A stretch of DNA of 44,506 bases from CTSOIL-112 sp964293815. GTDB taxonomy: Bacteria; Pseudomonadota; Gammaproteobacteria; Burkholderiales; Burkholderiaceae. Of this stretch, positions 16,808-24,696 are shown piece by piece. Location: positions 1 through 44,506 of the forward strand of contig CAXYYC010000021.1 of NCBI GenBank assembly GCA_964293815.1, in the 5' to 3' direction. Below the pieces are notes generated by a model. That model was not told the origin of the DNA. It did no database searches and saw only the letters and a list, made by a program, of their open reading frames with translations. Within the stretch, counting starts at the first letter, position 1. Every line of letters begins with the position of its first letter. Made by a program: the position numbers and the translations under genes.

Positions 16808-17674
16808 TTAAAAATTATCTTCTAAAAACATACCACCCGCTTTAACCGCACTGTCCAAGGCTTTCAACGTGGTCAACAGCTCTTTCATACGATTAAGCGG
16901 CACGGCATTCGGCCCATCCGACCATGCTTGGCTCGGATCCGGATGCGTTTCCATAAAGATGCCTGAAATCCCAGTTGCCACCGCAGCACGCGCCAAAACA
17001 GGCACGAACTCACGTTGACCACCGCTCGTACTGCCTTGACCACCGGGCAACTGTACCGAATGCGTGGCGTCAAACACCACCGGCGTATCGTTGCGCTGTG
17101 CGCCGTGGCGCATGATCGCCAAGCCGCGCATATCGGAAATCAGATTGTTGTAGCCAAAACTCACACCACGCTCGCAGGCTAAGAAGTTGTCTGTTTCCAG
17201 ACCTTTTTCTGCGGCGGCACTGCGTGCTTTTTCGATCACATTTTTCATATCGGCGGGTGCTAAAAACTGACCCTTTTTAATATTGACAGCTTTACCCGAC
17301 TGCGCAACCGCACGAATAAAATCAGTTTGACGGCACAAAAATGCCGGTGTTTGCAACACATCGACCACCTCGGCCACTGGTTTGACCTGCTCGATTTCAT
17401 GCACATCGGTCAAAATCGGCACACCGATTTGACGGCGGACTTCATCCAAAATGCGCAGCCCCTCATCCATGCCCAAACCACGTTTGGTACTACCCGACGA
17501 ACGATTCGCTTTATCAAAAGAACCTTTATAAATCAATGGAATAGATAACTCATCGCACATGGACTTGAGTTGTCCTGCCACATCCAGCGACATTTGCAGA
17601 CCTTCAATGGAGCATGTACCCGCAATCAAGAATAAAGGCTGATCCAGACCAACGTTAAAACCACATAATTTCAT
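16808..17674 (-). CDS. kdsA: 3-deoxy-8-phosphooctulonate synthase, cysteine (metal-dependent) type
   Basis: Condenses phosphoenolpyruvate with arabinose 5-phosphate in the synthesis of KDO, the inner-core sugar of lipopolysaccharide. It has 288 residues. Motifs include YKGSFDKANRSS, TDVHE and FDATHSVQLPGG. Cysteine (C21, in AGTCSIEG) stands where E. coli and Neisseria enzymes have asparagine. The other metal positions (H of DATHS, E of METHP, D of SDGPNAVPL) are present, so this is a class II, metal-dependent enzyme by residue pattern. The ATG at 17674 has AGGGAG 5 bases before it and is preferred over an in-frame GTG at 17680. It lies between a small membrane-protein gene and eno. Confidence 0.95.
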   Translation of the reverse strand: MKLCGFNVGLDQPLFLIAGTCSIEGLQMSLDVAGQLKSMCDELSIPLIYKGSFDKANRSSGSTKRGLGMDEGLRILDEVRRQIGVPILTDVHEIEQVKPVAEVVDVLQTPAFLCRQTDFIRAVAQSGKAVNIKKGQFLAPADMKNVIEKARSAAAEKGLETDNFLACERGVSFGYNNLISDMRGLAIMRHGAQRNDTPVVFDATHSVQLPGGQGSTSGGQREFVPVLARAAVATGISGIFMETHPDPSQAWSDGPNAVPLNRMKELLTTLKALDSAVKAGGMFLEDNF

Positions 17675-17716
17675 ACGCACTCCCTATTCTGCATTGATAA
17701 ACAACGGTAATCTTAA

Positions 17717-17860
17717 TTATTTCTGCCGATTTTGCTGATTCTTTTTACCACTCTTACGCCACATCCACAGCAAATGTCCAAAACCCGCCAACGTCACCAC
17801 CGTGGTCACCACAAGTACCACAATCAATGCAGTCGGCGCGGTTTGTAGCAATTCCCACAT
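17717..17860 (-). CDS. 47-residue single-span membrane protein
   Basis: A short reading frame directly after pyrG: the ATG lies 4 bases past the pyrG stop, with AAGG about 9 bases upstream, and the frame ends in TAA 42 bases before the kdsA start. The product starts MWELLQTAPT and has one strongly hydrophobic helix (about 11-33, Val/Thr/Leu-rich). It ends in a basic, Gln/Asn-rich tail (about 35-47), so the C terminus is probably cytoplasmic. I do not recognise a family and cannot assign a function. Position, spacing and composition support a real gene, translationally coupled to pyrG. Confidence 0.7.
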   Translation of the reverse strand: MWELLQTAPTALIVVLVVTTVVTLAGFGHLLWMWRKSGKKNQQNRQK

Positions 17861-17864
17861 GATA

Positions 17865-19517
17865 TCAGCCTTGATGCTTCAAAGCCGCTTGCACAAAAGC
17901 GCTAAACAGCGGATGACCGTCGCGTGGCGTCGATGTGAATTCAGGGTGGAATTGAACGCCGACAAACCACGGGTGCATCGCGTCCGGCAATTCCATCATT
18001 TCAGGCAATTGTTCGGTCGGCGTGCGTGCGGAAATAATCATGCCCGCTTGCTCCAGTTGATCCGTATATTGTGTATTGACTTCATAGCGATGACGGTGAC
18101 GCTCGGTCACGGTTGCGCCGTAAATGTGCGCTGCCTTGGTATCCGCTTTGACGGGACAAGATTGCGCACCCAGACGCATGGTGCCACCCAAATCAGAGTC
18201 GTGATCACGTTTTTGCAATGAGCCGTCTTTACTCATCCATTCGGTAATCAAGGCAACCACCGGCTGCGGTGTCTCGTGATTGAACTCTGTGCTGTTTGCC
18301 TCCGACAGTCCCGCCTTGTGGCGAGCGAACTCGATCACCGCCAACTGCATCCCCAGACAAATACCTAAATAGGGAATTTTATTTTCGCGGGCGTAGCGAA
18401 TCGCTGCAATTTTGCCCTCAGTTCCGCGTTTGCCAAAACCACCCGGAACCAAGATCGCGTCTAAATGTTTCAGTTGTGCGGCCACATCGTCCATATGCGC
18501 GTCGTCAAATGATTCCGAGTCGATGTATTCGATCTCAACGCGCGTTTGTGTGTGGATACCAGCATGGCGCAAGGCTTCAATCAAGGATTTGTACGATTCC
18601 GTCAAATCCATGTATTTACCGACCATGCCAATGCGCACTTCGTGCTGTGGGTTTTCCAGAGCATAAACCAGCTTGTCCCACATTTCCACGTTCGCTTTGG
18701 GCACATCCAAACGCAATTCGTCACAAATGATTTGATCCAAACCTTGTTCAAACAGCAGACGCGGTACTTTGTAAATCGTATCAACGTCATACACCGACAC
18801 CACCGCTTCCACGGGAATATTAGAAAATAGGGAGATTTTGGCTTTTTCATCCTCTGGAATCGGGCGATCAGCGCGACACAGCAAAGCGTGCGGCATGATC
18901 CCGATTTCGCGTAATTTTTGTACCGAGTGCTGTGTCGGTTTGGTTTTTAATTCACCTGCGCCAGCAATCCACGGTACCAAAGTCAAATGCACAAACGCGG
19001 AATGACCACGCCCCAGACGCAGACTCATTTGGCGCACGGCTTCCAAGAATGGCAGCGACTCAATGTCACCGACCGTGCCACCGATCTCGACAATCGCCAC
19101 ATCGGTTTGACCATTATTCGACGCGGCTGCTCCGCGCTCAATGAATGCTTGAATTTCGTTGGTAATGTGAGGAATTACTTGAACAGTCTTTCCTAAGTAC
19201 TCGCCACGACGCTCTTTTTTCAAAACAGATTCGTAAATTTGACCGGTCGTGAAGTTGTTCGATTTGCGCATTTTCGCGCTGATGAAGCGTTCATAATGGC
19301 CTAAATCCAGATCGGTTTCCGCGCCATCTTCGGTTACAAATACTTCACCATGCTGGATTGGGCTCATGGTTCCCGGGTCAACGTTGATGTAGGGATCCAG
19401 CTTGAGCATGGTCACTTTCAAACCGCGTGACTCCAACAAAGTTGCCAATGATGCCGCAGCAATCCCCTTACCCAAAGACGATACTACGCCACCCGTTACA
19501 AACACATATTTTGTCAT
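17865..19517 (-). CDS. pyrG: CTP synthase
   Basis: Cytosolic enzyme that aminates UTP to CTP with glutamine and ATP. It has 550 residues: an N-terminal synthetase domain (about 1-270, P-loop SSLGKG at 13-18) and a C-terminal class I glutamine amidotransferase with nucleophile C387 (GICLGMQ) and the H524/E526 pair (FHPEF). The start has GAGGTGAT upstream, and a promoter candidate precedes it. It heads the pyrG / small ORF / kdsA / eno block on the minus strand. Confidence 0.98.
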   Translation of the reverse strand: MTKYVFVTGGVVSSLGKGIAAASLATLLESRGLKVTMLKLDPYINVDPGTMSPIQHGEVFVTEDGAETDLDLGHYERFISAKMRKSNNFTTGQIYESVLKKERRGEYLGKTVQVIPHITNEIQAFIERGAAASNNGQTDVAIVEIGGTVGDIESLPFLEAVRQMSLRLGRGHSAFVHLTLVPWIAGAGELKTKPTQHSVQKLREIGIMPHALLCRADRPIPEDEKAKISLFSNIPVEAVVSVYDVDTIYKVPRLLFEQGLDQIICDELRLDVPKANVEMWDKLVYALENPQHEVRIGMVGKYMDLTESYKSLIEALRHAGIHTQTRVEIEYIDSESFDDAHMDDVAAQLKHLDAILVPGGFGKRGTEGKIAAIRYARENKIPYLGICLGMQLAVIEFARHKAGLSEANSTEFNHETPQPVVALITEWMSKDGSLQKRDHDSDLGGTMRLGAQSCPVKADTKAAHIYGATVTERHRHRYEVNTQYTDQLEQAGMIISARTPTEQLPEMMELPDAMHPWFVGVQFHPEFTSTPRDGHPLFSAFVQAALKHQG

Positions 19518-19543
19518 TTTTCATCACCTCATTGGAAAGCGTA

Positions 19544-19572
19544 ATTATACATTTCCTATGTAACTTTATCCA
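19544..19572 (-). promoter_or_regulatory. Probable pyrG promoter
   Basis: On the minus strand TGGATA (19567-19572), 17 bases, TATAAT (19544-19549): a perfect -10 and 4 of 6 bases of the -35. It predicts a start about 20 bases upstream of the pyrG ATG. It is downstream of the pyrH terminator, so pyrG has its own transcript. Confidence 0.6.
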
Positions 19573-19586
19573 CCACGCTGCGCACA

Positions 19587-19618
19587 AAATAATAGGGACA
19601 AGTTACCTTGCCCCTATT
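19587..19618 (-). terminator. Terminator of pyrH
   Basis: A 12-bp stem with one G-T pair on the minus strand (19591-19602 with 19607-19618) and a 4-base loop, then ATTATTTTG. It lies about 90 bases past the pyrH stop. Confidence 0.65.
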
Positions 19619-19705
19619 GTTCAGCTCATCACGATGAGCGCCGATAACTTGCCGCAGAATCGAGCCTCACCCGATGCCACTTCAACCCATCGAATCAATC
19701 CGTGA

Positions 19706-20416
19706 TTACACATGCACCAAAGTTCCTTCGTCTTCACCTCTGATGACGCGCATCAAGCCGCCTTCTTTAAAAATAGAGAATACTTTAATCGGCATTTTTT
19801 GGTCACGGCACAGCGCGAATGCGGTTGCATCCATCACACCCAGATTTTTACTGATCGCTTCATCAAAACTGATGTCTGTATAGCGCGTTGCATTTGGATC
19901 TTTTTTCGGATCTGCACTGTAAATACCATCGACTTTGGTCGCTTTTAACACCACTTCCGCGCCAATTTCTACGCCACGCAACGCGGCCGCGGTATCGGTC
20001 GTAAAAAACGGGTTCCCTGTACCCGCCGCAAAAATCACAATTTTACCTTCGCTCAAATGGCGCATCGCGCGCGGGCGAATGTAGGGTTCGACCACTTGGT
20101 CAATGCGCAAAGCCGATTGCACGCGCGCTTCCAAACCCGCGTGTTTCATCGCATCTTGCAAGGCCAATGCGTTCATAATCGTCGCGAGCATCCCCATGTA
20201 GTCAGCCGTTGCGCGATCCATCCCTGCCGCGCCGCCTGCCATTCCACGGAAAATATTGCCACCGCCGATCACAACGGCCATTTCAACACCTGATTCAACC
20301 ACTTCTTTAATCTGAGCCACCATGCGCTCAATGGTCGCGCGATTGATCCCGAAGGCATCATCACCCATCAATGCTTCACCGGATAATTTCAGTAATACGC
20401 GTTTATAACCTGCCAT
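19706..20416 (-). CDS. pyrH: UMP kinase
   Basis: Bacterial hexameric UMP kinase of the amino-acid kinase fold, making UDP from UMP in the cytosol. It has 236 residues. The KLSGEAL phosphate loop is near the start, GGGNIFRG at about 51-58, and GTGNPFFTTDTAAALR is the UMP-binding segment. AAGGAG lies 6 bases before ATG. It usually sits in rpsB-tsf-pyrH-frr; here an acetyl-CoA hydrolase gene separates it from tsf, and no frr follows in the window. Confidence 0.97.
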   Translation of the reverse strand: MAGYKRVLLKLSGEALMGDDAFGINRATIERMVAQIKEVVESGVEMAVVIGGGNIFRGMAGGAAGMDRATADYMGMLATIMNALALQDAMKHAGLEARVQSALRIDQVVEPYIRPRAMRHLSEGKIVIFAAGTGNPFFTTDTAAALRGVEIGAEVVLKATKVDGIYSADPKKDPNATRYTDISFDEAISKNLGVMDATAFALCRDQKMPIKVFSIFKEGGLMRVIRGEDEGTLVHV

Positions 20417-20730
20417 TTAATTCTCCTTATTGTTCGGGTTCCGTTGGGTTTAATCTATTGAGACCAACTCTCTGCGTGCGTGCTCAATCACCTAAAATCA
20501 TTTTGCATAAATCCAAAAAACATATTTAAATCAATTGGTTAAATATATTTTAATAACGCTCATCGCTATTGAAGCGAAAGATGGTTAAACGGCGAGATTG
20601 TACCAAATTACACATGTTTCAGTATGAAAAATATTTGCTTTCGATTGGTGCGTTATTTTTGGTGTGTTACTTGCTCGCTACATACATCCATTGCATCCAT
20701 TGCATCCATTACATTCATTAATTACCACAA
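20417..20730. other. Long intergenic leader region of pyrH, A+T-rich
   Basis: No convincing gene. It holds an 8-bp inverted repeat ATATTTAA / TTAAATAT (20522-20529 with 20539-20546) in strongly A+T-rich DNA that is probably the pyrH promoter region. It also holds four imperfect 9-base tandem units ending CATTCATT/CATCCATT (20684-20719). No RNA gene was recognised. Confidence 0.5.
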
Positions 20731-20767
20731 AAAAATCCCTCTGTTGACAATGGACAGAGGGATTTTT
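20731..20767 (-). terminator. Terminator of the acetyl-CoA hydrolase gene
   Basis: A 14-bp perfect stem (20731-20744 with 20754-20767), a 9-base loop, and T-runs on both sides. It is 25 bases past the stop of the CoA-transferase gene, the strongest terminator in the window. Confidence 0.92.
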
Positions 20768-20792
20768 AAAGTTCATACATTGAAAACCAGAA

Positions 20793-22319
20793 TTATTTAA
20801 TGCGCATATCACCGGTTTCAACAAAGCGTTGATGCCAAGACAGCGCTTCGTTCAACAGATGTGGCGTATGCAAACCACCTGCTTTTTCTGCGCGATCGTA
20901 GTAATCTTGCAGCATCGGGCGGTAATCTGGATGTGCACAATTCTCGATAATCAGTTTTGCGCGCTGACGTGGTGATTTGCCACGCAGATCCGCCAAACCT
21001 TGCTCTGTCACCAATACCATCACGTCGTGCTCGGTGTGGTCGTGGTGCGACACCATTGGTACGATGCAAGAAATCGCGCCATCCTTCGCCACCGAAGGCG
21101 TTACAAAGAATGACAGGAAAGCATTACGCGCAAAGTCACCCGAACCACCAATACCATTCATCATGCTCGTACCCATGATGTGCGTGGAGTTCACGTTACC
21201 ATACATATCGCACTCAATCATGGCGTTCATCGCAATGACGCCCAAGCGACGCGATACTTCGGGATGATTGGTGACTTCTTGCGGACGCAAGATGATTTTT
21301 GAACGCAGTGCTTCAATATTTTTGTTAAAGCGCTCCAGCGCATCTGGACTGAACGACAGCGCAGTTGCCGAAGCCGAGACCATTTTGCCGGACAAAACCA
21401 AGTCCAACATACCATCTTGCAACACTTCGGTATAACCCATCAGGTTATCAAACGGACCATCTTGCAGACCTGCCAATACGGCATTCGCAACGTTACCCAC
21501 GCCTGATTGCAATGGCAATAGATTTTTAGGCAAGCGACCCATTTTCACTTCATGCGAGAAAAAGTCAATAATTTGTGCCGCAATACGCTTGGAGTTGTCA
21601 TCTGGATCGGCGAATTTACTGTTGCGATCAGGCGAGTCGGTCAACACGATGGCGACGATTTTATCCAAGTCACATTCCAAATACGGTGAACCCACGCGAT
21701 CAGCCGCAGACATAATAGGAATAGCAATGCGATTCGGCGGTACGCCGATGTCTGGGTGAATGTCGTGCATCCCTTCCAACAACGCATTTTGACGGCTATT
21801 CACTTCTAAAATGATTTTTTTCGCGGATTTGAGCCACTGATTATTCGTACCGATGGCCAATGAGGGAATCAAGCGGCCATCAGGCAAGATGCCGGTCACT
21901 TCAACCAAAGCCACATCCATATCGCCAAAGAAACCATAACGAACCTGCTGCTCCAAATGCGACAAATGCACGTCTTGATAATTGACTGCACCCGCATTGA
22001 TTTGCTTGCGCAAAGTCGGGTCAGACTGGAACGGCGTGCGGAATTTAATGCCTTTGGCGCGTGCCAATACACCGTCGCAGTCATCCGCCGTTGATGCGCC
22101 GGTCAACATACCAATACCGAATTCTTCGCCACGCGCATGGGCTTCTTCCATACGTTTTCCCAATGCCGCAGGTACGGCTTTCGGATAACCTGCGCCGGTA
22201 AAGCCGCTGATGCCGACATTCATCCCATTTTGGATGAATTCCGCCGCTTGCTCCGCAGACATAATTTTTTCACGCAAGCCCAAATGGCCGACACGTTCGT
22301 GACTGATCGTAGAACTCAT
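20793..22319 (-). CDS. Acetyl-CoA hydrolase / succinyl-CoA:acetate CoA-transferase family protein
   Basis: Class I CoA-transferase, 508 residues, of the group including Acetobacter AarC and clostridial Cat1. It moves CoA between acetyl-CoA or propionyl-CoA and succinate, or hydrolyses acyl-CoA. The catalytic glutamate is E298 in GYTEVLQDG. The glycine-rich oxyanion and CoA segments QSGVGNVANAV (271-281) and GIGGSGDFARNA (about 397-408) are intact. AGGAG lies 8 bases before ATG. It has its own terminator and a structured leader, so it is an independent transcript inserted between tsf and pyrH. Sequence alone does not separate hydrolase from transferase. Confidence 0.9.
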   Translation of the reverse strand: MSSTISHERVGHLGLREKIMSAEQAAEFIQNGMNVGISGFTGAGYPKAVPAALGKRMEEAHARGEEFGIGMLTGASTADDCDGVLARAKGIKFRTPFQSDPTLRKQINAGAVNYQDVHLSHLEQQVRYGFFGDMDVALVEVTGILPDGRLIPSLAIGTNNQWLKSAKKIILEVNSRQNALLEGMHDIHPDIGVPPNRIAIPIMSAADRVGSPYLECDLDKIVAIVLTDSPDRNSKFADPDDNSKRIAAQIIDFFSHEVKMGRLPKNLLPLQSGVGNVANAVLAGLQDGPFDNLMGYTEVLQDGMLDLVLSGKMVSASATALSFSPDALERFNKNIEALRSKIILRPQEVTNHPEVSRRLGVIAMNAMIECDMYGNVNSTHIMGTSMMNGIGGSGDFARNAFLSFFVTPSVAKDGAISCIVPMVSHHDHTEHDVMVLVTEQGLADLRGKSPRQRAKLIIENCAHPDYRPMLQDYYDRAEKAGGLHTPHLLNEALSWHQRFVETGDMRIK

Positions 22320-22576
22320 ACAATTTTCTCCTATTATTTATCATTAAAATAAATCCCCTAAGCATAGGGGTTATTTGGTGATTCATTTTGGCCGATTCAC
22401 TCAATCTTACTGTATAAAATACCCAAACAAGCAGTGAATGAAAACAGTGTAATTATAAGCAAAAATTCTTCTTTAAAAGAAGAGATTTTATACATTCGCC
22501 CAGTGTGGATTGTAGGACACGATGCTTACGGATGAATTACTCCGATCATACCGTTGACAAAGTACTGCGCATAATA
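22320..22576 (-). promoter_or_regulatory. Leader and promoter region of the CoA-transferase gene
   Basis: On the minus strand a hairpin, CCCCTA / TAGGGG (22355-22360 with 22365-22370) with a 4-base loop, is followed by ATTTATTTT and then the start codon 35 bases further on. This looks like a weak terminator inside the leader. Further upstream is a 17-base palindrome, TCTTCTTT A AAAGAAGA, near 22467-22483. Both could be regulatory; no ligand or regulator can be named. Confidence 0.45.
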
Positions 22577-22598
22577 AAACGGGCATCTCTGCCCGTTT
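22577..22598 (-). terminator. Terminator of tsf
   Basis: A 9-bp perfect stem AAACGGGCA / TGCCCGTTT with a 4-base loop, followed on the minus strand by TTATTAT. It lies 23 bases past the tsf stop. Confidence 0.88.
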
Positions 22599-22621
22599 GA
22601 TCCGTACTTTGTGCTCTGCGA

Positions 22622-23500
22622 TTAGCTTTGGCTTGCGGCCGCAACTTGCGCAGCAACTTCAGCCGCAAAGTCGTGCACTTTTTTCTCAAAGCCTTCGCCC
22701 ACGATGAACATGGTGGAACCTTTGACTTCAGTGCTTTTCTCTTTCAACATTTGTTCAACGGTCTGTTTGTCGTTTTTCACAAATGATTGGTTCAACAAAG
22801 ACACTTCTTTCAAGTATTTTTGCACAGAGCCTTCAACCATTTTTTCAGCGATTTCAGCCGGTTTGCCTTGCTCAATTGCTTTGGCTTTGGCGACTGAACG
22901 TTCGGTTTCGATCAAAGCAGCAGGCACGTCCGCAGCAGACAATGCCACAGGTTTCATTGCCGCAATGTGCATCGCTACGTCTTTCGCAGCCGCTTCGTCG
23001 CCTGTGTATTCAACCACAACGCCGATTTTCGCACCGTGCAAGTAGTATGCCAAGCTGTTGTCACCGGCGAAACGTTTAAAGCGACGAATGCTCATGTTTT
23101 CACCGATTTTACCGATCAAGTCCGCACGAGTTTGTTCAACGGATTTACCGTTCATGTCCAAAGCACCCAATGCTTCTACGTCAGCAGGATTTTGCTCAGC
23201 CACCAGTTTTGCAGAGCCGTTGGCCAAAGCCAAGAATTCATCATTTTTCGCAACGAAGTCGGTTTCAGAGTTCACTTCAACCATCGCGCCGGTCGTGCCG
23301 TTCACATAAACCGCCACAACACCTTCAGCCGCGATACGTGAAGCCGCTTTACCTGCTTTGCTGCCCAATTTCACACGCAGTAATTCTTCTGCTTTGGCCA
23401 TATCGCCACCGGCTTCGGTCAAGGCTTTTTTACATTCCATCATCGGTGCATCGGTTTTCGCGCGCAATTCGGCAACCATGCCTGCAGTAATTGTCGTCAT
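22622..23500 (-). CDS. tsf: Elongation factor Ts
   Basis: Guanine-nucleotide exchange factor for EF-Tu in translation, 292 residues. The N-terminal UBA-like helix contains KTDAPMMECKKAL. The EF-Tu-contacting TDFVAKN is at 80-86, and two core subdomains follow. GAGGAA lies 6-7 bases before ATG. It is 135 bases downstream of rpsB with an attenuator hairpin between, as usual for this pair. Confidence 0.98.
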   Translation of the reverse strand: MTTITAGMVAELRAKTDAPMMECKKALTEAGGDMAKAEELLRVKLGSKAGKAASRIAAEGVVAVYVNGTTGAMVEVNSETDFVAKNDEFLALANGSAKLVAEQNPADVEALGALDMNGKSVEQTRADLIGKIGENMSIRRFKRFAGDNSLAYYLHGAKIGVVVEYTGDEAAAKDVAMHIAAMKPVALSAADVPAALIETERSVAKAKAIEQGKPAEIAEKMVEGSVQKYLKEVSLLNQSFVKNDKQTVEQMLKEKSTEVKGSTMFIVGEGFEKKVHDFAAEVAAQVAAASQS

Positions 23501-23591
23501 ATCTATTCCTCAATATTGATTGGTTTCAATGGTCACAATGGCGTTCAAACTGTTTTCAAACTTTGCCATTGTGTTAAAAAAATCTTTAAAA

Positions 23592-23611
23592 AAGGGGCAA
23601 AACAGCCCCTT
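23592..23611 (-). terminator. Attenuator between rpsB and tsf
   Basis: A 7-bp G+C-rich stem AAGGGGC / GCCCCTT with a six-base loop, followed on the minus strand by a run of T and a second T-rich stretch. It lies 24 bases past the rpsB stop. A partial terminator in this gap would lower tsf relative to rpsB; partial read-through is inferred because no separate tsf promoter is obvious. Confidence 0.75.
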
Positions 23612-23635
23612 CCTTTATTTGCGTTGATTCGTCAA

Positions 23636-24400
23636 TTAAGCGTTTTCGCTTTCTTGCACTTCAACAAACTCTTCAGTCGGTTCAGCCGCTTCTTTGACAG
23701 CTTGAACGACTTCTTGAACCGCATTCGCACGGCCTTCGAGTACCGCATCAGCCATACCGCGTGCGTACAAGCGAACCGCGCGACCTGAGTCGTCATTACC
23801 CGGAATCACGAAGTCTACGCCTTCAGGGTTGTGGTTGGTGTCCACCACGGAAATCACTGGAATGCCCAAGTTTTTCGCTTCGAGCAACGCACCTTTGTGG
23901 TAGCCGATGTCGATCACGAAAATTGCGTCAGGAACACCAGCCATATCTTTAATGCCGCCAATCGATTTGTTCAGTTTCTCGATTTCGCGTTGGAACAATA
24001 AAGCTTCTTTTTTAGTCAGTTTTTCAACTTCACCTGACTCAACGGCTGCTTCCATGTCTTTCAGACGTTTGATTGAGGTTTTGATGGTTTTGAAGTTGGT
24101 CAAAGTACCGCCCAACCAACGTTGGTTAACGAATGGCATACCTGCGCGTGCTGCTTCTTCAGCAATGATTTCGCGCGCAGCGCGTTTCGTACCAACGAAC
24201 AAAACCGTACCACGGCGAGCAGCCAATTTTTTCACGAATTCTGCTGCATCGTTGTACATCACAACGGTTTTTTCCAAATTGATGATGTGAATTTTATTAC
24301 GGTGTCCGTAGATGAACGGCGCCATTTTCGGGTTCCAAAAACGGGTTTGGTGACCAAAGTGGCAGCCCGCTTCGAGCATTTCACGCATTGTAACTAACAT
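23636..24400 (-). CDS. rpsB: 30S ribosomal protein S2
   Basis: Small-subunit ribosomal protein, 254 residues. The start MLVTMREMLEAGCHFGHQTRFWNP is close to the family form, and FVGTKRAAREII, QRWLGGTLTNFKTI and the later DxNHNPEGVDFVIPGNDD segments are all intact. The acidic tail ends EFVEVQESENA. AAGG precedes the ATG with longer than usual spacing. It is divergent from map and has a strongly folded leader, the expected place for S2 autoregulation. Confidence 0.98.
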   Translation of the reverse strand: MLVTMREMLEAGCHFGHQTRFWNPKMAPFIYGHRNKIHIINLEKTVVMYNDAAEFVKKLAARRGTVLFVGTKRAAREIIAEEAARAGMPFVNQRWLGGTLTNFKTIKTSIKRLKDMEAAVESGEVEKLTKKEALLFQREIEKLNKSIGGIKDMAGVPDAIFVIDIGYHKGALLEAKNLGIPVISVVDTNHNPEGVDFVIPGNDDSGRAVRLYARGMADAVLEGRANAVQEVVQAVKEAAEPTEEFVEVQESENA

Positions 24401-24432
24401 ATTAAATACCTTTTATTTCAGGGTTGTGTCTA

Positions 24433-24484
24433 ACATACGATGCGGTTTGCAACTTTAAAACTGCACCCTATACGCGTCGTATGT
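24433..24484 (-). promoter_or_regulatory. Folded leader of rpsB, candidate S2-binding element
   Basis: Outer arms ACATACGATGCG and CGCGTCGTATGT (24433-24444 with 24473-24484) form a 12-bp stem with one wobble pair. The 28-base interior can add a smaller inner helix. It lies 33-84 bases upstream of the rpsB start. E. coli S2 represses its own mRNA through a leader structure; whether this element is equivalent is inference. Confidence 0.55.
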
Positions 24485-24549
24485 GCTATTTTTGGCTAAA
24501 TCGTTTAAAATGTCGCCACTGCCTCGCTGCACCAGCAATTCAAACTGAA

Positions 24550-24578
24550 CTGCAAAGCCATTCAAGACAGTCTATAAT
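24550..24578 (+). promoter_or_regulatory. Possible map promoter
   Basis: CTGCAA (24550-24555), 17 bases, TATAAT (24573-24578). The -10 is perfect and the -35 poor. It is about 120 bases upstream of map, which has a weak Shine-Dalgarno. Confidence 0.4.
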
Positions 24579-24696
24579 TATAATTTAAATCGTTCCGAAA
24601 CACAAGCCACCCACGGAATGCCTGACCCTATTTGCGTCAGTTCATACAATTTAACCCATTTACTTAATTTTGTTTCATTCTATATAAAGCGATCTC

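Noticed and set aside
20684..20719. Four 9-base tandem units, considered as a possible CRISPR fragment
   Set aside because: Units are adjacent, very short and imperfect, with no spacers and no cas genes.
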